Positions 8,575 through 17,600 of a DNA stretch of 64,000 nucleotides are shown piece after piece (the first letter of the stretch is position 1; each line of letters starts with the position of its first letter). The stretch covers positions 124,001 to 188,000 of the forward strand of contig JBJEPE010000092.1 of NCBI GenBank assembly GCA_051881075.1. The letters are read 5' to 3'. Source of the stretch: RUG14223 sp051881075 (GTDB taxonomy: Bacteria; Bacillota; Clostridia; Oscillospirales; Acutalibacteraceae). The notes under the pieces are model-generated. The model was given only the letters and a program-made list of their open reading frames with translations, made no database searches and was not told the origin of the DNA. The position numbers were made by a program, and so were the translations under genes.

Positions 8575-9585
8575 CTATTGGCCCTCAATAGAGCCTGTTG
8601 CCGCCGCATTAAGCGATAGGTCGGCTGTATTTCCGCTTATAAATTCATAATATCCCTGTGAGCCTACCATGGCGGCGTTATCTCCGCAAAGGTGCTTTTC
8701 CGGCATATAGAACTTATAACCGCGCTTTTTACATTCCTCGGCAAGTCTTGACCTTAAAAGACTGTTTGCAGATACACCGCCTGCTATGACAAGCTTATTG
8801 GCATTATAGTCCTTTGCCGCCGCTAAGAAATTCTCTGTAAGACAATCTACCACCGTCTTGCGGAATGAAGCCGACAGATCCGCAACAGGAACTTCTCCGC
8901 CCTTTTGCGTTATATTGTGTACGGTATTTATTACTGCCGTCTTTAGTCCTGAAAAGCTGAAGTCGTATTTTGAGCCGCTAAGGTGCGGATGCGGAAATTT
9001 AAATGCCTCATCGTTACCGCCCTGTGCCGCCTTATCCAGATGTATTCCTCCGGGGTATGGCATACCCATAGTACGTGCCGCCTTATCGAAGGCTTCACCT
9101 GCCGCATCGTCACGGGTTCTGCCGAGTATCTTCATCTTGGTATAATCCTCTACCATAACTATATGACTGTGGCCGCCCGATACTATTAGGCATAAAAACG
9201 GCGGCTTAAGGTCGGGATTGCTTATGTAGTTTGATGCAATGTGTGAGCGCAGATGATGCACCGGTACAAGCGGTTTACCGCTTGCAAGTGATAAGCCCTT
9301 GGCAAAGTTTACACCGACCAAAAGCGCACCTATAAGACCCGGTACACTTGTGACAGCTATGGCATCTATGTCATTTAGTACCGTATCTGCCTGCTGTAGT
9401 GCCTGTGATACTACAGGTACTATTGCCTCCGCATGGCGGCGTGAGGCTATCTCAGGGACAACTCCGCCGTAAAGCTTATGCTCCTCTACCTGTGAGGCAA
9501 CCACCGACGAAAGCACCTGTCTGCCGTCAACCACTACTGCGGCGGCGGTTTCGTCACATGAGCTTTCTATAGACAATATTTTCAT
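8575..9585 (-). CDS. tsaD: tRNA N6-adenosine threonylcarbamoyltransferase
   Basis: TsaD (Gcp/YgjD) transfers the threonylcarbamoyl group to A37 of tRNAs, working with TsaB and TsaE in bacteria. It is an ASKHA-fold protein: it begins MKILSIESSCDETAAAVV, carries the metal-binding HHLRSHIASN motif at about residue 110 (HxxxH), a GGHSHIV loop at about 135, and GGVSANSLLR in the C-terminal half. The ATG at 9585 has AAAGGG upstream, overlapping the rimI stop; an extension of six codons lies inside rimI. The resulting 336 residues is the standard length. It is preceded by rimI but not by tsaB, unlike the common tsaE-tsaB-rimI-tsaD order. Confidence 0.96.
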   Translation of the reverse strand: MKILSIESSCDETAAAVVVDGRQVLSSVVASQVEEHKLYGGVVPEIASRRHAEAIVPVVSQALQQADTVLNDIDAIAVTSVPGLIGALLVGVNFAKGLSLASGKPLVPVHHLRSHIASNYISNPDLKPPFLCLIVSGGHSHIVMVEDYTKMKILGRTRDDAAGEAFDKAARTMGMPYPGGIHLDKAAQGGNDEAFKFPHPHLSGSKYDFSFSGLKTAVINTVHNITQKGGEVPVADLSASFRKTVVDCLTENFLAAAKDYNANKLVIAGGVSANSLLRSRLAEECKKRGYKFYMPEKHLCGDNAAMVGSQGYYEFISGNTADLSLNAAATGSIEGQ

Positions 9586-9589
9586 ATAT

Positions 9590-10045
9590 TCAACCCTTTT
9601 CAATTCGTGTATATGTCATTATCAGACCGTCCTCTGTTGGTGATCTGTAAAAATTTTTTCTCCTACCTACTTCTTTAAATCCGTACTTTTCATACAGCGC
9701 TATTGCAACGGTATTTGAAGGCCGCACCTCAAGCGAGATAAAATCAAGCCTTAAGTCATTTGCGGTATCAATAAGCTGTTTTACAAGACATGAGCCTATG
9801 CCGCTGCCCCTGTACCGAGGCAATACCGCAATATTGGTGACATAGCCCTCACCGACTATCGCCTGCATACCCGCATAACCTATAGATTTTCCGTCTATAT
9901 TCTTTGCAACAAAAAAATGTGAAATATCATTTGTAAGCTGTTCTTCAAGCGACTTTTCGCTCCACGGATGTGCAAAGCAAATTTTTTCTATCTCTGCAAC
10001 ATCTGAGATATTCTCAGCCTGCATTTTTTCTATTATAATGTCCAT
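9590..10045 (-). CDS. rimI: Ribosomal protein S18 alanine N-acetyltransferase (GNAT)
   Basis: The 151-residue protein is a GNAT acetyltransferase. Motif A is visible as IAVLPRYRGSGIGSCLVKQL (about residues 77-96), with the acetyl-CoA pyrophosphate loop RxxGxG. The C-terminal YEKYGFKEVGRRKNFYR segment is typical of RimI. N-terminal features such as EKICFAHPWSEKSLEEQL also match RimI. It is expected to acetylate the N-terminal alanine of ribosomal protein S18, though some RimI proteins act more widely. It is followed by tsaD at 4 bp, the usual coupling for this pair. Confidence 0.88.
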   Translation of the reverse strand: MDIIIEKMQAENISDVAEIEKICFAHPWSEKSLEEQLTNDISHFFVAKNIDGKSIGYAGMQAIVGEGYVTNIAVLPRYRGSGIGSCLVKQLIDTANDLRLDFISLEVRPSNTVAIALYEKYGFKEVGRRKNFYRSPTEDGLIMTYTRIEKG

Positions 10046-10076
10046 ATTCTAATTTTATCCTTTGCAAAAAAAGCGA

Positions 10077-10505
10077 TTAACCGTTCTGACCGAAAAGCTT
10101 GTCTTTAAGCTTAGTAAGCTCTGATACCAGGCTATCTCTGCAAGCGGCATATACCTCTTTACTGCCCATATACGGGTCAGGTATCTCTCTATCTAAACGC
10201 ATTATCTTATCACCAAGTCCCAGAGCTTTCAGCATTTGTGCGTGTGAGTCTGTCATAGGTACTATATAATCTACATCACTAAAATTTATAAAACGTATAT
10301 TAAGCGACTTATGACCGCTTATATCTACTCCTATTTCATTACATACGTCTACTGCATTTTCTGAGGCACTTTCTCCGTCAAGCGCAAATATACCGCAGCT
10401 TAAAACCTCGGCCTCTATTCCGTCATCACTGCACAGCTTTTTGAATATTCCCTCTGCCATAGGGCTACGGCACGTATTACCCGTACAGGTAAAAACAATC
10501 TTCAT
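10077..10505 (-). CDS. ywlE: Low-molecular-weight phosphatase, YwlE-type (probable protein-arginine phosphatase)
   Basis: The 142-residue protein is a low-molecular-weight phosphatase with the P-loop CTGNTCRS at residues 7-14 (Cys7 nucleophile, Arg13) and the acid loop DPYMGS near residue 115 supplying the catalytic Asp. Threonine at position 11 matches the residue reported to favour phosphoarginine in B. subtilis YwlE, where tyrosine phosphatases have a larger residue such as isoleucine. YwlE lies close to Sua5 (ywlC) in Bacillus; here tsaC is in the same operon. YwlE counters the arginine kinase McsB, which is not in this window. The substrate is an inference from one residue and synteny. 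Confidence 0.8.
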   Translation of the reverse strand: MKIVFTCTGNTCRSPMAEGIFKKLCSDDGIEAEVLSCGIFALDGESASENAVDVCNEIGVDISGHKSLNIRFINFSDVDYIVPMTDSHAQMLKALGLGDKIMRLDREIPDPYMGSKEVYAACRDSLVSELTKLKDKLFGQNG

Positions 10506-10519
10506 AATAACATCATCCT

Positions 10520-13108
10520 TTATGCTTTAGCCTCGTACCATGTTTTTCCGTATGCGGCATCGGCAATGAGCGGTACCGCCATATCTACTGCACCGGACAT
10601 TTCCTGCTCAAGTATCTTCTTTACTCTGTCTGCCTCTGATACAGGGGCTTCTACGATAAGCTCATCGTGTACCTGCAGGATCAAATGTGCGCTCATTTTT
10701 TCTTCTTTGAGCCGCCTATATACTCTTACCATTGCAATTTTAATTATATCTGCCGCAGTACCCTGTATAGGCATATTGCGGGCAACACGCTCACCGAAGG
10801 CACGTAAATTGTGATTAGACGAGGCAAGCTCGGGCAGATATCTGCGACGGTTAAACATAGTTTCTACATATCCTTTATTCTTGGCTTCTTCAACTACATT
10901 TGCCATATATTTATCTACGCCGCTGTAATGTGCAAGGTAATTATTAATATAATTACTTGCTTCTTTACGTGTAACACCTATATCCTTAGACAATGAAAAC
11001 GCACCTATACCGTAAACTATGCCGAAGTTTACAGCCTTTGCTCGGCTTCTCATTATAGGCGTTATCATTTCAAGCGGCATCTTAAATACCTGTGACGCCG
11101 TTATTGCATGAATATCGTCACCGCTGTTAAATGCGTCTATCATATTCTTATCATTAGCAATATGTGCAAGCACTCGCAATTCTATCTGCGAATAGTCGGC
11201 ATCTACAAGCACACAGCCGTCTTTAGCGGTAAAGAATTTACGAAACTCCTTTCCAAGTTCGGTTCTAACAGGGATATTCTGTAGGTTAGGCTCGGTTGAG
11301 CTTATACGTCCCGTCCTTGTTTCGGTCTGATTAAAGCTTGAATGTATCCTTCCGTCTGAAGAAATAACCTTAAGTAGGCCGTCACAGTACGTTGATTTAA
11401 GCTTTGCTACCGTTCTGTATTCAAGCACCTTTTCAACTACGGGATGTTCATGTCTGAGCTGTTCAAGTACCTCTGCGCTTGTGGAATAACCGCTTTTAGT
11501 TTTTTTACCCGACGGTAATTTAAGCGTTTCAAAGAGTACTACACCAAGCTGTTTAGGTGAATTTATATTAAATTCACAGCCGCACAGGTCGTATATCTCT
11601 CCCTGTAATCTATCAAGTTTGTGTTGCAATGCTTCTCCGTAGCTTCTTATATCCTCGGCCTTGACCTCAAAGCCGAGCACCTCCATACTTGCAAGCACCT
11701 GTGCAAGCGGTATCTCTATATCTGTAAGCAAGCTCATCTGCGAGTTTGCCTCTAATTTTCCCTTTAATTCATCGGCAAGTGCCAATGTATCAGCCGCATT
11801 TTTTATTATCGCATCATCGGTTTCAATATTAGCTGCGGCAACGGAGTATTCCTCCATAAGTCTTTGCAATTCGTATCCCGATGCTGACGGATTAAGCAGA
11901 TACGCTGCAAGCGCACAGTCAAAATCTATCTTATCGCACCGTATATTCTGCCTGATAAGTGCAGCAAAAATCGGCTTTGCATCATGCGTCTGCTTAATTA
12001 TATCATTATCCGCAAAGTAAAGACTTAAAAGCTCGTTAAATGCACCGTTAATACTGTACAGATTAAATACCCTATCACCGCAGGCAATGGCTATCTGTAC
12101 AAATTCGCCGTCTTTTATCTGTGCGGAAAATGCGGTAATCTTTTTCTCTTTTAAGTATTCATATATATTATTTGCATCTGTTTTGTCGCTTATTGTGAAC
12201 GTAACTTCTTTCTTTTCTTCGTCATTGCTTATCTGAGCATTGCTTTCAACATGCTGTAATCCCATTTTGTCTATTAATGAAAAGAACTCCAAAGATATCA
12301 TCATTCTTACGGCATTGTTATTGTCAATCGGTGCAGGAATGTACTCGTTAATATCTGTATTTATCGGTGCAGTCCGGCATATCTCGCCCAGCATACGGCT
12401 CATATAGGCACTCTCTTTACCGTTTATAAGCTTATTACGCATTGCCGGCTTAATGTCTATCGTATCTAAATTTTCATATATATAATCAAGGTCATGGAAC
12501 TTGGTTATCAGCTCTCTTGCTCCCTTTTCGCCTATACCGGCAACACCGGGTATATTATCGGAGGAATCGCCCTGTATAGCCTTAATATCAATAAGCTGAT
12601 GCGGTGTAACCCCATAAACCTCTGCTATCTTAGCTATATCATATAAAATGCTTTCGTTGGTCTTTGCAAGCATTACGTTTACATCTTCTGATACAAGCTG
12701 CAGGCTGTCTCTGTCACCTGTAGCTATAACGCAGGTATTGCCTGTACGCTCACATTCGGCGGCAAGCGTACCGAGTATATCATCCGCCTCATAGCCTTCA
12801 CATTCAACAAGCTTATAGCCTAAGTATCTTAAAAGCTCTTTAAGCGGTGATAACTGCTGTGCAAGCTCCTGTGGCATACCCTTTCTGTTTGCCTTGTATC
12901 CGGAATAAGCCTTGTGACGGAAGGTAGGTGCCTTTAAATCAAAGGCTATTGCTACAGCGTCAGGCTCGGTTGCATCTTTAATTCTATTAAGCATAGTTAA
13001 AAAACCGTAAATACCGTTAGTGTACTTACCGTCCTTAGTGGTAAGCAGTTTAATCCCGTAATACGCACGGTTTAATATGCTGTTTCCGTCAACTACCAGT
13101 AATTTCAT
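10520..13108 (-). CDS. polA: DNA polymerase I
   Basis: The 862-residue protein has an N-terminal 5'-3' exonuclease domain (about residues 1-290), a central 3'-5' exonuclease-like domain (about 300-460) and a C-terminal family A polymerase. Polymerase motifs are clear: VDADYSQIELRVLAHIAND (motif A), RSRAKAVNFGIVYG (motif B) and LQVHDELIVEAP (motif C). The central domain lacks the DxE exonuclease I motif; its first strand reads KKITAFSAQIKDGEFVQIAI, so proofreading is probably lost, as in Bacillus and Thermus enzymes. I start it at the ATG at 13108, 9 bases after AAGGGG, and not at the TTG three codons earlier. It lies 25 bp after alr. Confidence 0.96.
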   Translation of the reverse strand: MKLLVVDGNSILNRAYYGIKLLTTKDGKYTNGIYGFLTMLNRIKDATEPDAVAIAFDLKAPTFRHKAYSGYKANRKGMPQELAQQLSPLKELLRYLGYKLVECEGYEADDILGTLAAECERTGNTCVIATGDRDSLQLVSEDVNVMLAKTNESILYDIAKIAEVYGVTPHQLIDIKAIQGDSSDNIPGVAGIGEKGARELITKFHDLDYIYENLDTIDIKPAMRNKLINGKESAYMSRMLGEICRTAPINTDINEYIPAPIDNNNAVRMMISLEFFSLIDKMGLQHVESNAQISNDEEKKEVTFTISDKTDANNIYEYLKEKKITAFSAQIKDGEFVQIAIACGDRVFNLYSINGAFNELLSLYFADNDIIKQTHDAKPIFAALIRQNIRCDKIDFDCALAAYLLNPSASGYELQRLMEEYSVAAANIETDDAIIKNAADTLALADELKGKLEANSQMSLLTDIEIPLAQVLASMEVLGFEVKAEDIRSYGEALQHKLDRLQGEIYDLCGCEFNINSPKQLGVVLFETLKLPSGKKTKSGYSTSAEVLEQLRHEHPVVEKVLEYRTVAKLKSTYCDGLLKVISSDGRIHSSFNQTETRTGRISSTEPNLQNIPVRTELGKEFRKFFTAKDGCVLVDADYSQIELRVLAHIANDKNMIDAFNSGDDIHAITASQVFKMPLEMITPIMRSRAKAVNFGIVYGIGAFSLSKDIGVTRKEASNYINNYLAHYSGVDKYMANVVEEAKNKGYVETMFNRRRYLPELASSNHNLRAFGERVARNMPIQGTAADIIKIAMVRVYRRLKEEKMSAHLILQVHDELIVEAPVSEADRVKKILEQEMSGAVDMAVPLIADAAYGKTWYEAKA

Positions 13109-13133
13109 ATGATACAACCCCTTAAAAATTTAA

Positions 13134-14321
13134 TCAGCCTAAATTACAAATATCCATTATATCAACAATTTTTCCGTCACGGTAATAAAGTCTTGGTACA
13201 CGCTTACCTACTAAGCAGATAACCTCATAGTTTATTGTGTCGCTCCATGAGGCTATCTCGTCTACGGTAAGGTAAGCACCGTGATCCTTACCGAACACCG
13301 TTATAATATCCCCAACCTTTATATCATCTATGTGTGTAACATCAAGCATAAGCTGATCCATGCAAATTCTGCCGACTACCTTAGCCCTTTTACCGTGAAC
13401 AAGCATCTCTGCCTTTTTGCCTAACGTACGTATGTAGCCGTCAGCATATCCTATAGGAACGGTAGCTATGGTAGTAGGCTTTTGTGTGGTATATGTTCTG
13501 CCGTAGCTTACGGTAGTATCAGGCTCAACAGTCTTTATCTGTGAAATTACGGATTTAAGCTCCATAACGTTCATAAGGTCAACGTCATTTTTAAGCTTGG
13601 CCGAAGGTAAAAGTCCGTATAAGATAATACCTGCACGCACCATGTTTAAATGAGCGCACTTGTAATCAATTATCCCTCCGCTGTTAGAGATATGATAGTT
13701 TTCAAACTCAATACCCCTTGCCTTGAGCTGTTCTGCGGCATTATTGAAGCAATCAAGCTGTTGCATTGTATATTCTTCACCGTCTGCGCCGTCATCCGCT
13801 ACTGCAAAGTGTGAGAACATTCCCGTTACATTTAAATTTTCGAGCTTTGAAATCTCCTCTATTTCGTCGATAGTACAGGCATCACGCTCAGGATTCTGAT
13901 ACATTAGGCCTATTCTTGACATACCCGTATCAAGCTTGATATGAACATTGGTATTTACACCGTACTTTTTGGAATAATCCGAGAGATATTCGGCATAGCT
14001 TTTTGTTAAGACGGCCTGTGTAACGTTAAATTCGTTAAGCTTATCCGCCATAGAAGCAGGAGTATAGCCAAGCACAAGAATGGGAACGGAAATACCGTTT
14101 TGCCTTAGCTGTATTGCTTCCTCTATATTAGATACCGCAAACCAATCCGCACCAAGCCTTTCATACTCTTTAGCAAGAACAATAGAGCCGTGACCGTATC
14201 CGTCGGCTTTAATAACACACATAAGCTTACATTCGGAATCAATCTTTTCACGTATTACCCTATAGTTGTGCTCTATAGCGTTTAAGTTTATCTCTGCCCA
14301 TGTTCTGCGTAGATATTTCAA
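13134..14321 (-). CDS. alr: Alanine racemase (TTG start)
   Basis: Alr is the PLP-dependent enzyme that makes D-alanine for peptidoglycan. The PLP lysine lies in VIKADGYGHGSIVLAKEYE at about residue 40, and the C-terminal domain has VSYGRTYTT (catalytic Tyr), PIGYADGYIRTLG and GRICMDQLMLDVT. The 395 residues are normal. The first usable codon is TTG at 14321, encoding MKYLRRTWAEINLNAIEHN; this N-terminal pattern is conserved in Alr, the nearest in-frame ATG is beyond the PLP region, and GAAAGGA lies 10 bases upstream, so TTG is the likely start. A TATAAT-like -10 box on the minus strand (14373-14378) may belong to its promoter. It is the first gene of the operon running to coaE. Confidence 0.93.
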   Translation of the reverse strand: MKYLRRTWAEINLNAIEHNYRVIREKIDSECKLMCVIKADGYGHGSIVLAKEYERLGADWFAVSNIEEAIQLRQNGISVPILVLGYTPASMADKLNEFNVTQAVLTKSYAEYLSDYSKKYGVNTNVHIKLDTGMSRIGLMYQNPERDACTIDEIEEISKLENLNVTGMFSHFAVADDGADGEEYTMQQLDCFNNAAEQLKARGIEFENYHISNSGGIIDYKCAHLNMVRAGIILYGLLPSAKLKNDVDLMNVMELKSVISQIKTVEPDTTVSYGRTYTTQKPTTIATVPIGYADGYIRTLGKKAEMLVHGKRAKVVGRICMDQLMLDVTHIDDIKVGDIITVFGKDHGAYLTVDEIASWSDTINYEVICLVGKRVPRLYYRDGKIVDIMDICNLG

Positions 14322-14512
14322 TTTATGTCAATCCTTTCGGTATATTTCTCGTTTAATATTACTTACTTGATTATTATAGCCATATTTTAGTAATAAACAG
14401 GCATATAAATGTAATTTTATTGATAAATGCTTTACAGTTTATTGTACCACACTTTTCAGTAATATGCAACAATAAAAAGCCACCAATAACGCTAATTGAA
14501 TACATAAACGAA

Positions 14513-14543
14513 ACTCCCCTGTGAGAGTTATTCACAGGGGAGT
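14513..14543 (-). terminator. Terminator after the dockerin-protein gene
   Basis: A perfect 12-bp stem pairs ACTCCCCTGTGA (14513-14524) with TCACAGGGGAGT (14532-14543) around a 7-base loop. It lies about 60 bp after the end of the leftward dockerin gene and before alr. The T-run on the minus strand is short. Confidence 0.7.
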
Positions 14544-14602
14544 CTTTAATTTTAGGGGTTTAATTTTGTGTGACCTTGTATATCAAGGTCTATGCAATAT
14601 AA

Positions 14603-17600
14603 TTAAGCTCTTGTCTTGATGTACATTAAGTAAGCATCGAGAAGGTTGCTATTACCGTCGCTGTTAAAGTCAGCAACTGCGCTCTCGCTTGCTGTAAGAG
14701 CTGCCTTGCCTGAAAGGCTGTCAAGAAGCTTAGTTACTTCTGCTATTGTGATGCTGAAGTTACCGTCAAAGTCACCAAGCATCTTAAATGTAGCTGTGTA
14801 ATTTACTGCGCTTGTTACGCCATCTGATACTGTATATGTAGCAGATGTTGAAACCTGAACACCGTCAACTGTCCATGCTGCAAATACATAACCTGCAAGT
14901 GCGGAAGCTGAGATTGTGAACGGTGTGTTCTTCTCTACATATAATTCGTCACTACCAACGATAGTACCGTGTGAAGCGTCATCTACATCAAGTGCAACAT
15001 AGATGAGGGCCTCAAACTTAGCAACGATCTCTGCATAACCTGTTACTGTATATTCATATGTTGTGCTGTCAGAAAGCTTTGTGCTGCCGATGTACCAGCC
15101 TAAGAACTTGTAACCGTCATACTTAGTAACACTAAGTGTGATCTTTGTACCTGCTTCGTACTCACCGTCAACATCCGCTACTGTACAACCTGTTGTATCT
15201 GATTCTACAGTTACGATGTACTTCTCTACAACCTCTATTGCTTCAAACTTAGCAACGATTTCTGCATCTTCTGTTACTGTATATTCGTATGTAGTATCAG
15301 TTGAAACACACTCATTGTTTACATACCAGCCCAAGAAGTTGTAACCGTCATACTTAATAACACTAAGTGTGATCTTTGTGCCGTCTGCATAATCGCCTGA
15401 TACGTCATCTATAGTACATGATGCTGTATCTGAGTCAACGATTACTGTGTATGTCTGAGTTGTGATCTCTCTGAACTTAGCAACAATCTCAACATCTGTT
15501 GTACCAACTGTGTATTCATATGTTGTTTGGGCTGAAAGCTTTGTGCTTCCGATGTACCAGCCTAAGAACTCATAGCCTTCATACTCAAGAACTGTAAGTG
15601 TAACCTTTTCGCCCTCTTCGTACTCGCCCATTACATCCTCGTCAACTAAGCAATTCTCATTGTCTGAACCAACAAGAATTGTGTACTTAGGAGCCTCTAC
15701 AGCATACTTGTAGTAGCATACGGTTGTACCGTCGAGATATACGCCGTTGTTACCGTCAGCAAATATATCTGCTACTGCTATAGTTTCTGTTTGATTTGTA
15801 CCGTCATGGAATATTACGTTTGTATACTCTGAGCTAAGCTCGTATGAATATACCTTCTGACCATAGCTGTTTGTTTCAACAAATGTCATTACAGGTGCAT
15901 TTGCAAAATCTTCTGCAATATTCTTATCTGTATTCCAAGCCCAGATGCGAATTGTATCGCCCCATGATGCCGGCTTTGTGAAGTATACTGTAGTAGTTGT
16001 TGTAGGCTCAGATGATTGCTCGCCAAGCTTATAAAGGTTGAGGTTTACAATATTTGAACCAACTGTTGAATAAAGTCTGGCTTCAGCATTGTTAGATGTA
16101 TACAAGCCAAGCTTTCTACCGTTTATAGCTAATGCCAATGTATATGTGCCGTCGTCATTTGCGGTTATTGTAAATACCTGAGTAGCCGTATCGTCCCAAG
16201 CAACTGTTGTACTGCTTGTCCAGCCAATGTATTTGCCTGTAGCCTTATTCTTGATGTAGTAGCCACCATCTGTTGCCTCAAATATCCATGTCATGGTATC
16301 TGTAGCCTCAGCTGTAGCTATAGTATCGTTTGTTACTGTAAAGTCAGTTGTAGGTACCATCTTAGCGCCGCCTGTAAATGCGTACTCTGTGGTATCATTG
16401 ATAGCTGTAATAATGAAGCTGCCTGCTGATAATGAATCTGCACCGCTAATCTTGATAAATGCTTCATCTACAGGTACATCAGGATTCTCACCCTCTGCTG
16501 TAACATAAGCCTGAATTGTAACGTTCTCTGTACCTACTGTGTAAGTAAATGTCTCTTCTGTTGAAAGAGCTTCTCCTGCTCTTTCACCGTCAACTACAAG
16601 ATACCAGCCGTTGAATACATAACCTTCTTCAAGAATTACTGAAAGCTCTACTGTGTCGCCCTCGCTGTATTCGCCGTTCTTGTCGTCGCTAACGATTGCT
16701 GCTGCTTCGTCGTTAGTTGTAACGGTAACCGTGTACTTAGGAGCCTCTACAGCATACTTGTAGTAGCATACGGTTGTGCCGTCGAGATATACGCCGTTGT
16801 TACCGTCAGCAAATATATCTGCCACTGCTATAGTAGCTGTTTTGTTAGTACCGTCATGGAATATAACGTTTACATACTCTGAGCTAAGCTCGTATGAATA
16901 TACCTTCTGACCATAGTCGTTTGTTTCAACAAATGTCATTTCAGGTGCAACATCAAATGACTCTGCATTATTCTTTTCTGTGTTCCAAGCCCAAACGCGA
17001 ATTGTATCGCCCCATGATGCGGGCTTTGTGAAGTATACTGTTGATGTTGTAACAACTGCCTCGGCACCCAGCTTGTAGAATGTTAGCTGTACATTATAGC
17101 TGCCTGCGCTTGTGTACCATCTACCTTCAGTAGTGTTGTACATTGCCAAAATTCTTGTTGATGCAGATGTACATGAAATTCTGAACGAACCGTCTGAATT
17201 TAATGTAACTGCAAATGGCTCAGTTGCTGTATCGTCATATACTGTACCTGTACCTGTAGCACCGCCAAGGTATTTACCTGTAGCCTTATTCTTGATATAG
17301 AAGTTACCGTCTGTAGCATCCTCAAATTCCCAAACCATAGAATCTGTAGGAGCAACAACCTTACCGTTGCTAACAGTAGGTGCTGCAGGCTTCATCTTTG
17401 CTTCGCCTGTAAATGCGTACTCAATGCTGTCAGATGTAGCTGTGATTATGTAGCTGCCTGCTGTTACATCGTTAATATCACTAATCTTTACAAAGTTTTC
17501 TGTTGGTGTAGGATCAACCGGTACATCAGGATCCTCGCCTTCTGCTGTAACATAAGCCTGAATTGTAACGTTCTCTGTACCTACTGTATAAGTAAATGTT

